Of a stretch of 64,000 bases of DNA, positions 28,022 through 37,819 are shown piece by piece. The stretch lies in assembly GCF_001636345.1 (NCBI RefSeq), contig NZ_KV440945.1:2809354-2873353 (forward strand). Direction: 5' to 3'. Both the position numbers and the translations under genes were made by a program. Under the pieces are notes generated by a model that saw only the letters and a list, made by a program, of their open reading frames with translations, was not told where the DNA came from and ran no database searches. How positions within the stretch are numbered: the first letter of the stretch is position 1; every line of letters starts with the position of its first letter. Origin of the DNA: Cytobacillus gottheilii. GTDB taxonomy: Bacteria; Bacillota; Bacilli; Bacillales; Cytobacillaceae.

Positions 28022-30790
28022 TTATCTTTTCTTTCTATTTTTCGCATCCAAAAGCCGGGTCATATTTTCCGCTCGTTCGTTTGGCGTCATGGTCTTCGGC
28101 TTTGGCTTATGTTTTTCATTTGATTTTTCAGTTTGAGCCTTTGCAGGTGCCTCAGCTGCTGGTTTTACTTCTTTCTTATCTCCAGTTTTTTTAGGCTGTT
28201 CCCGCTTTTGCTGAATTGCTGAAGGCTGGACATTTTCTTTCTTCTTTGTACGATTGCTCCATTTTTTCAAAAGCAGGTAATGCAATCCAAATCGCCTGAT
28301 GGCAATTTCACTAAAAAAGAGCAAGAAAGCAGCTAGCAGCAGCATTTTACTGATTGGCTGAACATCATAAGCAGCTTCTGCAAGCGGCCGGAATGCTTCC
28401 TCAGGCTGTTCCAGTTTCTTGCCGCCCGTTTCCTCAGCCAGCTTTTTCAGAACATCCTCATTTGTACCTTGTATTAGATATTCATCCGAGTAAGGAATTG
28501 TAAAGCCTGTTTGAAAGGCATGCTGCTGCCCAGTTTCATCTGTTTGTGCAATTGATAAAAAATACATGCCAGACGATTCGGGAACAACAATTTCATATTC
28601 TCCCGGCGCTACAATATTTGTACTGACATCGACTTCATCACCGTCTTCAGAGATAATCGATGCTTCAATCGGCAGAGATTGCTTCGACTGTGATTCAACA
28701 GTTAACACTGTATTTCCAGCTGTTTTATTAACTGTAATGCTAAAAGGTTCAGACTCAAACTGCGGCAGCGTTTTCGTTACCATTTCATTTAGAAACTGCG
28801 GCCAATTCCCCCATCTAGCCCAATCGCCAGACCACTTTCCAGTGAGGTCAGATGTAAAAGCGATACTTTGCCCCATCCCATACCTCCACTGAGCGAGCAC
28901 AGGATCCTCTTTCTCGCTTAATAGCGGCACCAGTGCCCGGTCTTTTGCTGTTGTGGCAATGTAAGCATTCATCTGCGGCACTCCATCATTAAACAGCCCC
29001 TGCCAATCAGGATATGGCCCGATGGCAGGATAAAACGGCTGGTCTTCGATATAGGTTCTTGTTGCCATGACTGTCTCCCGAGATAAAATACTTGGAATAA
29101 CAGAAGAATCGGCAACATCATAAAAACGCCCAGTTCCCAATGAAGCTAATTCCTCCAGCAGGGCACGATCCGCATCTCCGCCTAATGCAACAGTGGATAG
29201 TGTAATATTACCCTCTTTTCCTTCTTCAATTAAGCTTTCATAATCATTATTTGTCGCCGATTGGCCATCTGTCAGTAAAATAATGTGTTTACGCTGCAGC
29301 TTTAACTCTTCCAGCTCTTCATAAGCCATTTCTAATGAACTGTATATTTCTGTACCGCCACCAGGTGTGACAGAGCGGATTTTATCGACCGTATCTTCTT
29401 TATCTTTTAAAGGTCCAGTTTCGACAATTTCCCAAGGTCTGTCATCAAATGCTATGAAACCAAGGGTATCTTCGTCCCTGAGAAGTTCAACAGAACGTGC
29501 GGCCGCTTCCTTGGCTAGTTCGAGTTTATTTCCGCTCATGCTGCCGGATCGGTCCAATACGATCATCAAACCAAGAGAAGGCATTTCTTTCTTTCCTTTA
29601 ATATCCATATCAACAGGAAGCAGCTTTTCGATTGGTGTTTTAAAATAACCGCCTAGACCAAAGCTTTCATCTCCTCCAGCCATCACAAACCCGACACCAA
29701 ATTCTCTGACTGCTTGCTCTATTAAAGTCATCTGCTGCTCAGTAATTGATGTAGCTGCTACGTTATTAAACAAAATAGATTGATATGATAAGTATCCTGA
29801 TAGTGACGTAGGCAGCTTTTCAGGTGTCAGTACATCTGTTTCAAGACCAGCATCCTCAAATACAGATGGCAGCTGTGAAGTTTCTTCATTCTGGACAATC
29901 AGCAGTTTTGGGGCTGCTTGAACAGTTGAGATGGCATGCATGACATTGTTTTCTGTAAAAGTGTCGCCAACTGCTGCTACTTCCGCCTTAAATACATTCA
30001 TCCCGCCCTCTGCAGCTTTGTAGCGGAAGCTGTATAAATTTGTTCCTTCTTTAACGTTAACCTTTTCCTGAATGACCTCCTGATTATTGACAGAAAGGCG
30101 AATGTCCGCTTGTTTTTCGGTATTGCTGTCAATGGTTACCGTAATCGGAACTTCTTCTCCCAGATAAATAGAAGGAGAAAGAGCTACATTCGAAATAGCA
30201 AGGTCCTCTCCTGTTACACTCGGCAATGCCATGTAATCAATTTCGATTCCGCGGTTTTTCAATAATTGTATTGCATTCTCACTGCGTCCGGATGTTTCAT
30301 TTCCATCTGAAAAAACAACGATCCGGCCGCCTGCCTGATTGGGAATCATGGTAGAAGCAAACGAAAGGGCAGCTTCCAGGTTCGTTTCGGCAGGATTAAG
30401 CTTTCCATTATATTGTGTGATACTGGATTGATCTCCACTGAGATTTTGTTCGAGAACGATATCTTCCCCAAAAGCGGCAACGGCATGCTGATCGTCTTCT
30501 CCTTTATTTGCTGCAGCCTCCTCAATCCATCCTAATGAGATGGAGTCGGCATCCTTTACACTGGCAGATCGATCTGTCAGAAATACAACTGTTTCTCCTT
30601 TTAAAGGAAGCAGCAGCTGAGGAATTGCTAATGCACCTATTAGCAACACAAACACCAGGCTTCTAATAATAGCTATTAAAGAAAATCCTCGCTGGCTCGA
30701 TTTCATTGCTTGTCTCATATATAAAAAGATGAGAAGTGCTGCAGGAATCAGCAATAATAATAGATACGGATATTTAAACTCGATGCCCAC
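28022..30790 (-). CDS. Membrane protein with two vWA domains and a glutamine-amidotransferase-like domain
   Basis: A 922-residue protein anchored at both ends. Two N-terminal membrane segments (about 8-25 and 41-61) are followed by a first vWA domain with a variant metal site DRSAS (73-77) and SDGNE (161-165). Next is a class-I glutamine-amidotransferase-like fold without an obvious catalytic Cys (about 294-400; GGDESFGLGGY). A second vWA domain carries the complete MIDAS (D413-S415-S417 in DRSGSMSG, T480, D508 in LTDG). A membrane segment near 815-835 and a 77-residue Lys/Glu/Pro-rich tail end the protein. It overlaps the vWA gene before it by 17 bases and is last in the cassette. Domain calls are by motif; the function is unknown. 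Confidence 0.8.
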   Translation of the reverse strand: MGIEFKYPYLLLLLIPAALLIFLYMRQAMKSSQRGFSLIAIIRSLVFVLLIGALAIPQLLLPLKGETVVFLTDRSASVKDADSISLGWIEEAAANKGEDDQHAVAAFGEDIVLEQNLSGDQSSITQYNGKLNPAETNLEAALSFASTMIPNQAGGRIVVFSDGNETSGRSENAIQLLKNRGIEIDYMALPSVTGEDLAISNVALSPSIYLGEEVPITVTIDSNTEKQADIRLSVNNQEVIQEKVNVKEGTNLYSFRYKAAEGGMNVFKAEVAAVGDTFTENNVMHAISTVQAAPKLLIVQNEETSQLPSVFEDAGLETDVLTPEKLPTSLSGYLSYQSILFNNVAATSITEQQMTLIEQAVREFGVGFVMAGGDESFGLGGYFKTPIEKLLPVDMDIKGKKEMPSLGLMIVLDRSGSMSGNKLELAKEAAARSVELLRDEDTLGFIAFDDRPWEIVETGPLKDKEDTVDKIRSVTPGGGTEIYSSLEMAYEELEELKLQRKHIILLTDGQSATNNDYESLIEEGKEGNITLSTVALGGDADRALLEELASLGTGRFYDVADSSVIPSILSRETVMATRTYIEDQPFYPAIGPYPDWQGLFNDGVPQMNAYIATTAKDRALVPLLSEKEDPVLAQWRYGMGQSIAFTSDLTGKWSGDWARWGNWPQFLNEMVTKTLPQFESEPFSITVNKTAGNTVLTVESQSKQSLPIEASIISEDGDEVDVSTNIVAPGEYEIVVPESSGMYFLSIAQTDETGQQHAFQTGFTIPYSDEYLIQGTNEDVLKKLAEETGGKKLEQPEEAFRPLAEAAYDVQPISKMLLLAAFLLFFSEIAIRRFGLHYLLLKKWSNRTKKKENVQPSAIQQKREQPKKTGDKKEVKPAAEAPAKAQTEKSNEKHKPKPKTMTPNERAENMTRLLDAKNRKKR

Positions 30791-32540
30791 GCCTGTATAC
30801 CTCCCACTCGATTGCTATGAAAACAAGGGCAATCAGCGCGAGCCAGAACCATAATGACTCATTAACACTTGATGCTTGTTTTGCCTCTAGCGTTCTTGCA
30901 TTTAACGTAAACGATTGGCCAGATGTGATCTGCTTCTCTCTTTCATCAAGCGCAACCGCAAAATGATAAATATGATCTTGAGACACAGCCTGATAGGAAC
31001 CAGGCTGGACTGGTGCTCTAAAGCTTTCATTTTCTAAATTTAAAGAATACAAGTTTTCATCTTCAATATTAAAAATATCAATACTTTGCATAGAACTGCT
31101 CACATTCAGCCATTTTTCTTCTCCAGGCTGGTAATACCCAAGAAAATCTGTTTCTTGAGAAAGCCATTCGTATGCATTAAATAAAAAGATTGGAAAACCT
31201 GGATGCAGGGGCCAATCTGAATCTGATAATGAAAAATTGACAATTATTAAAGGCTGTCCATTATGACTTCCTTTTTGAATCAGCGGATGGTTCCCGCTTT
31301 GCATGATTGTTTCCCAATTTCCTTCAAGAGGTTCTGATGCTTGCCCAATATAGAGGGAGTCATGGTCAACGTATTGCAGCAGCTGATCTTCCTGTATAGT
31401 TACAGCTTCATTCAGTTCTACTTTCTCTGCTGAGGAGTGAAAATAGATTGCTGGCAAATTCGGCAGCTCTTCCAATGTATCTCCTTCTGCGAGAATGATA
31501 CCCTGCCCATTATCTTGATCCCATTCTCCAACGGCCGCTTGAATCACCTCGGCCCCAATGGTTTCAAATCCCCGTACAGCAAATGAACTGGTTTCACCTA
31601 AACTATAAACCTGCGGTGATCCGCTTGATAAAACGGCGGTCAGCTGATTATCGGCACTGTAGGAATCCTTCGTAGAGATGACCCCTTCATATAGCGGCTG
31701 TTCTTTTAATTCACCAACTTGGATGATTTCCCTTTCTCCAGCTTCAATTTCGACCGATTGTTGAAATAATTGCTGTTCTTCTCCCAGAATGGAAAACTCT
31801 GCATTTTGTACTTCATTACTTTGATTTTCAATGACAGCGACGCCGCTAGTCCTGCCCTCCGTATAGGTTACACCAAATGAAATTAATGACAGATTCACAT
31901 CATTCTCTCCTATGTTATGCACCTGCACATAACGTTCAGGAAGTTCATCGGCTGCCAATTCTTCTTCGACATTGTCAGAAAAAACATGAATAGCACTACC
32001 TTCTCCTGCCAGTGAATTAGCCAGGCGCAATGCTTCATCCATTGATTCGTGATCATAGGTCAATTCCAGAGAAGTAATCACTTGTTCTGCATGACTTTTA
32101 TTGCTTTCTTTGTTTAACAATATCTGAGGCTGCTGACCTGCTTGGATGATCGTAACATTTTGTCCATTCAGAATATCTGTAATTTGGAGCATTTCATTTT
32201 TTGCAGCTGTAAAGCGATCTTTTTCCTGAAAATCCGCTGACATAGAGGCTGATGTATCAATCACAAAGATGACGTCATCACCAACAACGGCATTTTGCTT
32301 GAAAACTGGGCCTGTTAAGGCAAGCATCAGCAATAAAAGTGCTAAAATCTGCAGCCAGAACAATAGATTTTGCTGCATTTTTTTCAAAAACGGCGAAGCC
32401 TGCCACTCATTCAGCGTCTGCTGCCAGAGCATATTTGATGATACAGACTTTTCGGTATATTGCTTACGGAAAAAATAAAATAAAATGACGGCACCTAAAA
32501 ACAGGATCAGTGAGAAATAAAGCGGACTTATAAACTGCAT
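30774..32540 (-). CDS. BatA-like membrane protein with vWA domain
   Basis: About 588 residues from the ATG at 32540 behind GAGGTG. The N-terminus (MQFISPLYFSLILFLGAVIL) with two membrane segments (about 5-24 and 57-77) is of the BatA aerotolerance-regulator type. A vWA domain follows with MIDAS residues D95, S97 and S99 in IDTSASMSAD. A long beta-rich exposed region and one C-terminal membrane segment (LWFWLALIALVFIAIEW) complete it. It lies between the DUF58 gene and the double-vWA gene. Family members usually work with MoxR ATPases; the substrate here is not known. Confidence 0.82.
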   Translation of the reverse strand: MQFISPLYFSLILFLGAVILFYFFRKQYTEKSVSSNMLWQQTLNEWQASPFLKKMQQNLLFWLQILALLLLMLALTGPVFKQNAVVGDDVIFVIDTSASMSADFQEKDRFTAAKNEMLQITDILNGQNVTIIQAGQQPQILLNKESNKSHAEQVITSLELTYDHESMDEALRLANSLAGEGSAIHVFSDNVEEELAADELPERYVQVHNIGENDVNLSLISFGVTYTEGRTSGVAVIENQSNEVQNAEFSILGEEQQLFQQSVEIEAGEREIIQVGELKEQPLYEGVISTKDSYSADNQLTAVLSSGSPQVYSLGETSSFAVRGFETIGAEVIQAAVGEWDQDNGQGIILAEGDTLEELPNLPAIYFHSSAEKVELNEAVTIQEDQLLQYVDHDSLYIGQASEPLEGNWETIMQSGNHPLIQKGSHNGQPLIIVNFSLSDSDWPLHPGFPIFLFNAYEWLSQETDFLGYYQPGEEKWLNVSSSMQSIDIFNIEDENLYSLNLENESFRAPVQPGSYQAVSQDHIYHFAVALDEREKQITSGQSFTLNARTLEAKQASSVNESLWFWLALIALVFIAIEWEVYRRGHRV

Positions 32541-32550
32541 ATATGACACC

Positions 32551-33417
32551 TCATCTCATAAGCCCTTTTGCCGGAAGGTCTGTAAATAAAATTGTCTGCA
32601 GATCACGGTCATCTGCTGCCAATAAATAATGACCTCCATACTTTTTGCATAAAGATTCTAATTCTTTATTATGTTGACGAATTCTAGTCTTGTATTCTGT
32701 TAAAATGGCAGAATTCATACTCACATTTACAACCGTGCCGTTTTCAGCATCCAAAAGCTTTAAATCGCCTGAATAGTCCGGAAACAATTCTTCTGAGCTT
32801 AATACTTGAATCAGCCAGAACTCTTGCTTAAGTGCCGCAAGCTGTTGAAAGACCTCTTCCATCACAGACAGAGGTTCGAGACCATCTGAGATCAGAACGG
32901 AAAGCTGCTCTTTCTTGCTGATCACCTTTGGCAAGGCTGTCCAAAATGCTCCAGATACTCCTTGGGCCTGCAGATGCAGAATGTCTAAAAATACTTTTCT
33001 GCTGTATATGGCTCCTCTTTTTTTCACAGGCTGAATATATTCACCAGATATTGCTGCAAAATAAAGCCGATCATCACTTGATAGAACCGTATATGACAAT
33101 GCAGCAGCCAGTTCGCGGGCCATTTCCCATTTCTTCTCTGCCTTTTGCATTGAAGCAGTACCGTCTAAATAGATGCTGATTGATAATTCCTGTTCATCCA
33201 GAAACCGTTTTATATAATGCTTTTGAGTTCTCCCATACACATTCCAATCAATTTGCCTGACATCATCACCAAGCTGATAGGCTCTAAAATCTGAAAACTC
33301 AAGAGAAGAACCAAAGCGTGCTGATTGCCTTGAGCCTGCATGCAATCCTCTTTTCTTCGTCTTAACAAGCAGCTTCTTTTTTTGAAGCTTCCCCAGATAG
33401 CTGTATGTTTTACTCAT
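32551..33417 (-). CDS. DUF58 (vWA-like) domain protein
   Basis: A 288-residue soluble protein with the DUF58 signature FGSSLEFSDFRAYQLGDDVR, then QIDWNVYGRTQKHYIKRFL (about 35-72). A degenerate vWA fold follows with the metal-site-like DGTAS at 85-89. DUF58 proteins are nearly always encoded next to a MoxR ATPase, as here: the ATG overlaps the moxR stop by one base (TAATG). A GGAGAG box lies within the end of the MoxR gene. Probably a partner of that ATPase in cofactor insertion or complex assembly. Confidence 0.9.
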   Translation of the reverse strand: MSKTYSYLGKLQKKKLLVKTKKRGLHAGSRQSARFGSSLEFSDFRAYQLGDDVRQIDWNVYGRTQKHYIKRFLDEQELSISIYLDGTASMQKAEKKWEMARELAAALSYTVLSSDDRLYFAAISGEYIQPVKKRGAIYSRKVFLDILHLQAQGVSGAFWTALPKVISKKEQLSVLISDGLEPLSVMEEVFQQLAALKQEFWLIQVLSSEELFPDYSGDLKLLDAENGTVVNVSMNSAILTEYKTRIRQHNKELESLCKKYGGHYLLAADDRDLQTILFTDLPAKGLMR

Positions 33418-34415
33418 TACTGAATCTCTCCAGCTGCCGCCAGGATTTCTTCAATGATCTCATCAGGAGCCACTCCGTTTGCTTCTCCTTCAAAATTAAG
33501 AATCAGGCGATGACGCAAAACCGGGAAGGCAACTTGTTTCAAATCGCCAATGGACACATGATAGCGACCAAGACACATTGCCCGAGCTTTTGCCATTGAT
33601 ATTAAGCTTTGTACACCACGCGGCCCGCTTCCATATTGCACATATTTGCGAACACTTTCACTGGCATCCTCTGTATTAGGATGGGAAGCTGAAATGATTT
33701 TGACAGCATATTCAATGATCTCATCTGAAACAAGTATTTCTTTAGCAAGCTGCTGCAGCTTGATCACTTCTTCTTTTTTCGCTACAACTTGCAGCTTTTT
33801 CGTTACTGGTCCAGTCGTTCTTTTCACAATTTCTAGCAATTCCTGCTTCGTTGGGTACGAAACATTTACCTTACACATAAATCTGTCCGTTTGTGCTTCA
33901 GGAAGCGGATAAGTTCCTTCCATATCAATTGGATTTTGTGTTGCCAAAACAAAAAATGGCTTTTCCATTTGCTTCGTTTCGCCCATAATTGTAACCGTTT
34001 TTTCCCCCATCGCTTCAAGCAGTGCACTTTGCGTCTTTGGTGTCGCCCGGTTAATTTCATCTGCTAATACAATATTGGCAAAAAGCGGCCCCTCATGAAA
34101 TGAAAACTGCTGCTTTCCATCTACATCTGGCTGCAGGAGCATCGTGCCTGTAATATCTGAAGGCATAATGTCCGGTGTAAATTGGATACGAGAGAAAGAT
34201 AGGTCCAGACATTCTGATATCGTTTTGATCAGCATCGTCTTTCCTAAACCAGGCAATCCCTCCAACAGGACATGCCCGCCTCCAAAAATACTCCAAATCA
34301 CATGATCAATGACTTCATCCTGTCCAACGATAAAAGATTGAATTTCTTCTTTTACCTTCAGATACATTTCACTTGCTTGCGCGAAGGTTTGTGCTTTTTC
34401 TTCAATTGCTGACAT
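33417..34415 (-). CDS. MoxR family AAA+ ATPase
   Basis: A 332-residue AAA+ ATPase. Walker A is GLPGLGKT (about 53-60), Walker B is VLADEINRA (D119, E120), and FVLATQNPIDMEGTYPLPEA with DRFMCKVNVSYP gives sensor 1 and the MoxR signature. GPRGVQSLISMAKARA is the lid. The ATG at 34415 follows AGGAG; upstream in-frame codons run into the previous gene. MoxR proteins act as chaperone-like motors with vWA proteins. Here three vWA-type genes follow directly in the same transcript. Confidence 0.95.
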   Translation of the reverse strand: MSAIEEKAQTFAQASEMYLKVKEEIQSFIVGQDEVIDHVIWSIFGGGHVLLEGLPGLGKTMLIKTISECLDLSFSRIQFTPDIMPSDITGTMLLQPDVDGKQQFSFHEGPLFANIVLADEINRATPKTQSALLEAMGEKTVTIMGETKQMEKPFFVLATQNPIDMEGTYPLPEAQTDRFMCKVNVSYPTKQELLEIVKRTTGPVTKKLQVVAKKEEVIKLQQLAKEILVSDEIIEYAVKIISASHPNTEDASESVRKYVQYGSGPRGVQSLISMAKARAMCLGRYHVSIGDLKQVAFPVLRHRLILNFEGEANGVAPDEIIEEILAAAGEIQ

Positions 34416-34425
34416 ATTACCACTC

Positions 34426-36009
34426 CTAGCTCGGATCAATATTTGTAAAATAATTTTTAACAATATCCTCTAAATCTGCCGGCAGCTTATATCGATCCGC
34501 ACTTTCCCGATATGCCCGTTCATATTCCCCATATACTTCACTATAAGGGCGGATATTCCCCTTTAATACAGGACCATCTGCTTCAAACTGCTGCGATGGT
34601 GTCCCCTGGCCAAGCTTTCCGTTATCGGTTTCTCTATTAACCTTTCCATCAAGAGATTGTGGTACGGTAAGCAGTTCACGTGATCCCTGTCCAAGGCCCG
34701 CACCGCTGCCTGTTCCGGAGCCCGAACCAGAGCCGGAGCCTGAACCAGAGCCTGAACCAGAACCTGAGCCTGAACCTGAGCCTGAACCGGAACCAGAACC
34801 AGAACCTGAGCCGGAACCAGAACCAGAACCTGAGCCGGAACCTGTTCCTTCCCCATCACCTTCACTATCTCCTTCACCATCCCCTTCACCATTTGCCCCT
34901 TCTCCATCTTGAGAATTAGGAGCTGTTCCTTCTCCAGTGCTGGCATTTGATGATAAAGCAAGCTGAGATGCAGAAAGACCGCTGGCTGCCAGCTGTTTCT
35001 GAAGGGCAGTGCCAGTATTTAATAATGAGTTTTGGGCGGCAGCAAGCTGATCTAAAAACTCCTCAGATTGAAGCAGCTGTTCCAGCTGTTCTGCTGCTTT
35101 AGCAAGTTCCTCTTCTGAAAGCTGTTCATTCTTGTCAGTAATACTTTCTAATGCCTGCTTTTGTTGCTCAGATAGCTTGTCATAATTATCATTTAAGCTT
35201 TTCAACTCTTTTTTGATCTCTTCTATATTCTTCTGATCCAGCTTTTCACCAAGACTGGCTAAATCATTCTTTTTTGCATCTTTTTGAAAGTTTTGCAGTG
35301 CAGTTTGTTTCTCCTTTGCCTTCAACGCTTGTAATTCCATATTTTTCAACTGTTTTTGCATTTCCTCCATTGCTTTTTCGGCTGATTTTGTTTCAGCGAG
35401 TTTTTCTTTTACTTTTTCCAGTGATTTCTTAACCTCTTTATTTTTTTCTGCATCTATCTTTTTCTCTAGTTCCTTGTTCATTTCGGATGCCAGTTTGATC
35501 TCTTTTTCCCGTTCTCCGGCAGCATCCATTTTGTCATTAGGGAACATGTATAACAGTGCTGCACATAGGAACATAAGAGCAGCTGCCGCCAGCCACTTTG
35601 GATAAAAAAACTTTTTCTTCCTTTTTAAAACGGAAGATTCCGCATGCTTCATTTTTTCCACTGTATCAGCAAGCTGGAGCTGAGCCAGCTCCCCGGATTC
35701 ATTTTGGAAGGAATAGGCCGAAATTACCCGGTCATCCGGAACATAATGATTAAAAACGAGCGCAGCCTGCTTATCATCCGGACTTTTTAAAATGACTCGA
35801 ACGAAAAGGGCAAGAATAAAAAGAAAAGCAAGACTATAAATGTAGTACCGTAAAAAAGGAAGTGTAATAAAACGTGCAGCTATGAACAGCACCAGACTCC
35901 CGCCTGCAGCAAATATCGATAGCCATTGCAGTTCTTTTAGCGTAAGCAATAAGAATAGCTGGTTTTTTACAGGCTTCAGCAGTTTAGCAAATTGCTGGCG
36001 ATCTTCCAT
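34426..36009 (-). CDS. Coiled-coil membrane protein with long Gly-Ser repeat
   Basis: A 527-residue protein not assigned to a named family. Membrane segments lie at about 28-48, 55-73 and 139-155. A Lys/Glu/Gln-rich coiled coil spans about 160-345. Then comes an acidic Gly-Glu-Asp segment (358-388) and an uninterrupted Gly-Ser run from about 389 to 434. The conserved-looking end [20 protein letters not shown], then [20 protein letters not shown], could dock a partner. The gene stands between the ABC permease and MoxR genes. The Gly-Ser tract (34708-34845) is built from short tandem DNA repeats and may vary in length between strains. Confidence 0.75.
   Translation of the reverse strand: MEDRQQFAKLLKPVKNQLFLLLTLKELQWLSIFAAGGSLVLFIAARFITLPFLRYYIYSLAFLFILALFVRVILKSPDDKQAALVFNHYVPDDRVISAYSFQNESGELAQLQLADTVEKMKHAESSVLKRKKKFFYPKWLAAAALMFLCAALLYMFPNDKMDAAGEREKEIKLASEMNKELEKKIDAEKNKEVKKSLEKVKEKLAETKSAEKAMEEMQKQLKNMELQALKAKEKQTALQNFQKDAKKNDLASLGEKLDQKNIEEIKKELKSLNDNYDKLSEQQKQALESITDKNEQLSEEELAKAAEQLEQLLQSEEFLDQLAAAQNSLLNTGTALQKQLAASGLSASQLALSSNASTGEGTAPNSQDGEGANGEGDGEGDSEGDGEGTGSGSGSGSGSGSGSGSGSGSGSGSGSGSGSGSGSGSGSGSGSGTGSGAGLGQGSRELLTVPQSLDGKVNRETDNGKLGQGTPSQQFEADGPVLKGNIRPYSEVYGEYERAYRESADRYKLPADLEDIVKNYFTNIDPS
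34708..34845. repeat. Tandem hexamer-type repeat encoding a (Gly-Ser)n tract
   Basis: About 138 bases made of six-base units of the type GAACCA / GAGCCT / GAACCT / GAGCCG (plus strand) encoding alternating Ser and Gly on the minus strand. Higher-order 12- and 18-base patterns recur. Such arrays are prone to slippage by multiples of six, which would keep the frame. Confidence 0.9.
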
Positions 36010-36038
36010 CGCAATCAGTCCTTTTCATTTCATTTCCA

Positions 36039-36887
36039 TTAACCTTTTTTCATATTTGGACGAAGCTTCTTAATACTAAAGAAAATTGCTCCTGCTGTTA
36101 TAACTGTGTACGAAATCAAATAGGCTGCCCATAAAGGAAATTCAATGCCCGTCACATTTGTGATTTCGTCAATGATTTCTGGCTCAAACGTACCAAACAG
36201 AGCAATTGCCGGATTTAGCATCGCAGCAAAATAAGCAAAAGGCACATGCTGTACATTGGAAGGATTGCCGCTATAATTATAGCCAAGCTGCATAAGCAGC
36301 AAAGTCAGAAAAGCGGTACCGCCTGCCAAAAACATCGTTAACCCATATGCGGTAACCATCGAGACAATCGTTTTGCGAATGAGAGTAGAAAATAGCACAC
36401 CAAGACTGCCAAATGCGATAATGGTAAAAACATAGAATGCAATGGTTGTCAGCATTTGAGCTGGTGAAATGCCTCCATACAAAAAGACGAAGCTGTATAA
36501 TGGCAGGCTTGCCACAATCAGCAAGAGTAAATAGGAAATAGCGGAAACAAGCTTGCTTAAAATGATGCTTGTTGAGCTTTGTGTAGTGGTCAGCATCATA
36601 TTTAATGTTTGCCGTTCACGTTCACTGCTGATCACTCCTGCAGTCAAACCGGGAGTAATAAATAAAATCAAAGCAAGCTGCAGCATACTTAACAGCATAA
36701 ACATCATTTTGCTTTCTTCCGGTTTAAACAACCCAAAGCTATTGGAAAGCGATTGAATAAAAACGAACCCAATAATAATAATTCCAAGCGCCAATAAATA
36801 AAATAATATCCCCAGGTAGCTTTTAAATGAACGGAAGCGCAGCTTGAACTCTTTATTTAAGACAGGATTTATGACGAAATTTTTCAC
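36039..36887 (-). CDS. ABC-2 type transporter permease
   Basis: A 282-residue integral membrane protein with about six hydrophobic segments (YLGILFYLLALGIIIIGFVF; LALILFITPGLTAGVISSER; LLLLIVASLPLYSFVFLYGG; IAFYVFTIIAFGSLGVLFST; others). The ERERQTLNMMLTTTQSS loop is typical of ABC-2/NatB-like permeases and probably contacts the ATPase. It starts at a GTG that overlaps the ATPase gene stop by four bases, behind AAAGGGGG. Together with the ATPase it would form an exporter-type complex. The substrate is unknown. Confidence 0.88.
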   Translation of the reverse strand: MKNFVINPVLNKEFKLRFRSFKSYLGILFYLLALGIIIIGFVFIQSLSNSFGLFKPEESKMMFMLLSMLQLALILFITPGLTAGVISSERERQTLNMMLTTTQSSTSIILSKLVSAISYLLLLIVASLPLYSFVFLYGGISPAQMLTTIAFYVFTIIAFGSLGVLFSTLIRKTIVSMVTAYGLTMFLAGGTAFLTLLLMQLGYNYSGNPSNVQHVPFAYFAAMLNPAIALFGTFEPEIIDEITNVTGIEFPLWAAYLISYTVITAGAIFFSIKKLRPNMKKG

Positions 36888-37819
36888 GACATTTCAACCC
36901 CCTTTGTAATTTCCATAAAGATATCTTCCAGGTCAGCCTCTTCTTCAGCAAAGCTGGTAATCGGCAATCCTTTCACCATCGCATTTTTTAGTAATGCCGT
37001 CTGCTCTTCAGCGCTGCCTTTATAAATAAAGCGGATTGTATGATCATCGTCCATTAACTGTACATTTGAGATAAACGGATCATCCTCGAAAAAGGACACC
37101 GTTTCGCGCAGGCTTGATTGTACTTTGACAAAAATGATTTTTTCTCCTCTTAACTTATCTTGAATATCAGCGACCGATCCTTCAGCTACTAGCTTTCCTT
37201 GATCAATTACACCGATTTGGTCACACATTTCGGCAAGCTCAGGCAAAATATGTGAGGATATAAGAATCGTTTTGCCCATTGTTTTTAACTCTTTTAAAAT
37301 CTCCCTCATTTCGATGCGGGCACGGGGATCTAATCCGGAGGCTGGTTCATCTAAGATCAGCACTTCTGGATCATGAATGAGACAGCGCGCGAGGCAAAGC
37401 CGCTGCTTCATCCCTCTTGAAAGCAAGTCAACATATGAATCTCTTTTATGCGATAAATTAACAAGTTCGAGCAGCTGCGGAATCAATTTTTCTCTTTCCT
37501 GATATGGAATTCCATAGCTCGCTCCGTAAAAATGCAAATATTCATCTGCCTTTAATTGGTCATAAACACCAAAGAAGTCAGGCATATAACCAATTTGCTT
37601 CCTTACCTCCCGAGGTTCCTTTTGCACATTATAGCCATTTACATAGGCAGTTCCAGAAGAGGGAGCTAATAGTGTTGCAAGTATAGAAAAAGTGGTAGAC
37701 TTTCCTGCTCCGTTTTGACCGACAAATCCAAAAACCGTCCCTTTTTCAATTTTTAAATTCAATGAATCCAGCGCTTTAAAGCTCCCGTATTCCTTTGTTA
37801 AGTTCATAATTTCGATCAT
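36884..37819 (-). CDS. ABC transporter ATP-binding protein
   Basis: A 311-residue ATPase. Walker A is GQNGAGKST (34-42), the signature is LLSRGMKQRLCLARCL, Walker B is VLILDEPASGLDPRARIEM, and the H-loop is ISSHILPELAEMCDQIGV. A C-terminal extension of about 90 residues (DDDHTIRFIYKGSAEEQ) is typical of ABC-2 export ATPases such as NatA and CcmA relatives. Its ATG overlaps the stop of the upstream membrane protein by four bases. Identity as an ABC ATPase is certain; the transported substrate is not. Confidence 0.95.
   Translation of the reverse strand: MIEIMNLTKEYGSFKALDSLNLKIEKGTVFGFVGQNGAGKSTTFSILATLLAPSSGTAYVNGYNVQKEPREVRKQIGYMPDFFGVYDQLKADEYLHFYGASYGIPYQEREKLIPQLLELVNLSHKRDSYVDLLSRGMKQRLCLARCLIHDPEVLILDEPASGLDPRARIEMREILKELKTMGKTILISSHILPELAEMCDQIGVIDQGKLVAEGSVADIQDKLRGEKIIFVKVQSSLRETVSFFEDDPFISNVQLMDDDHTIRFIYKGSAEEQTALLKNAMVKGLPITSFAEEEADLEDIFMEITKGVEMS

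Noticed and set aside
34680..34919. Plus-strand open frame rich in Asn, Gln, Ser and Leu across the Gly-Ser repeat
   Set aside because: It is the complement of the hexamer repeat of the minus-strand coiled-coil gene; it has no ribosome binding site and its composition comes only from the repeat.
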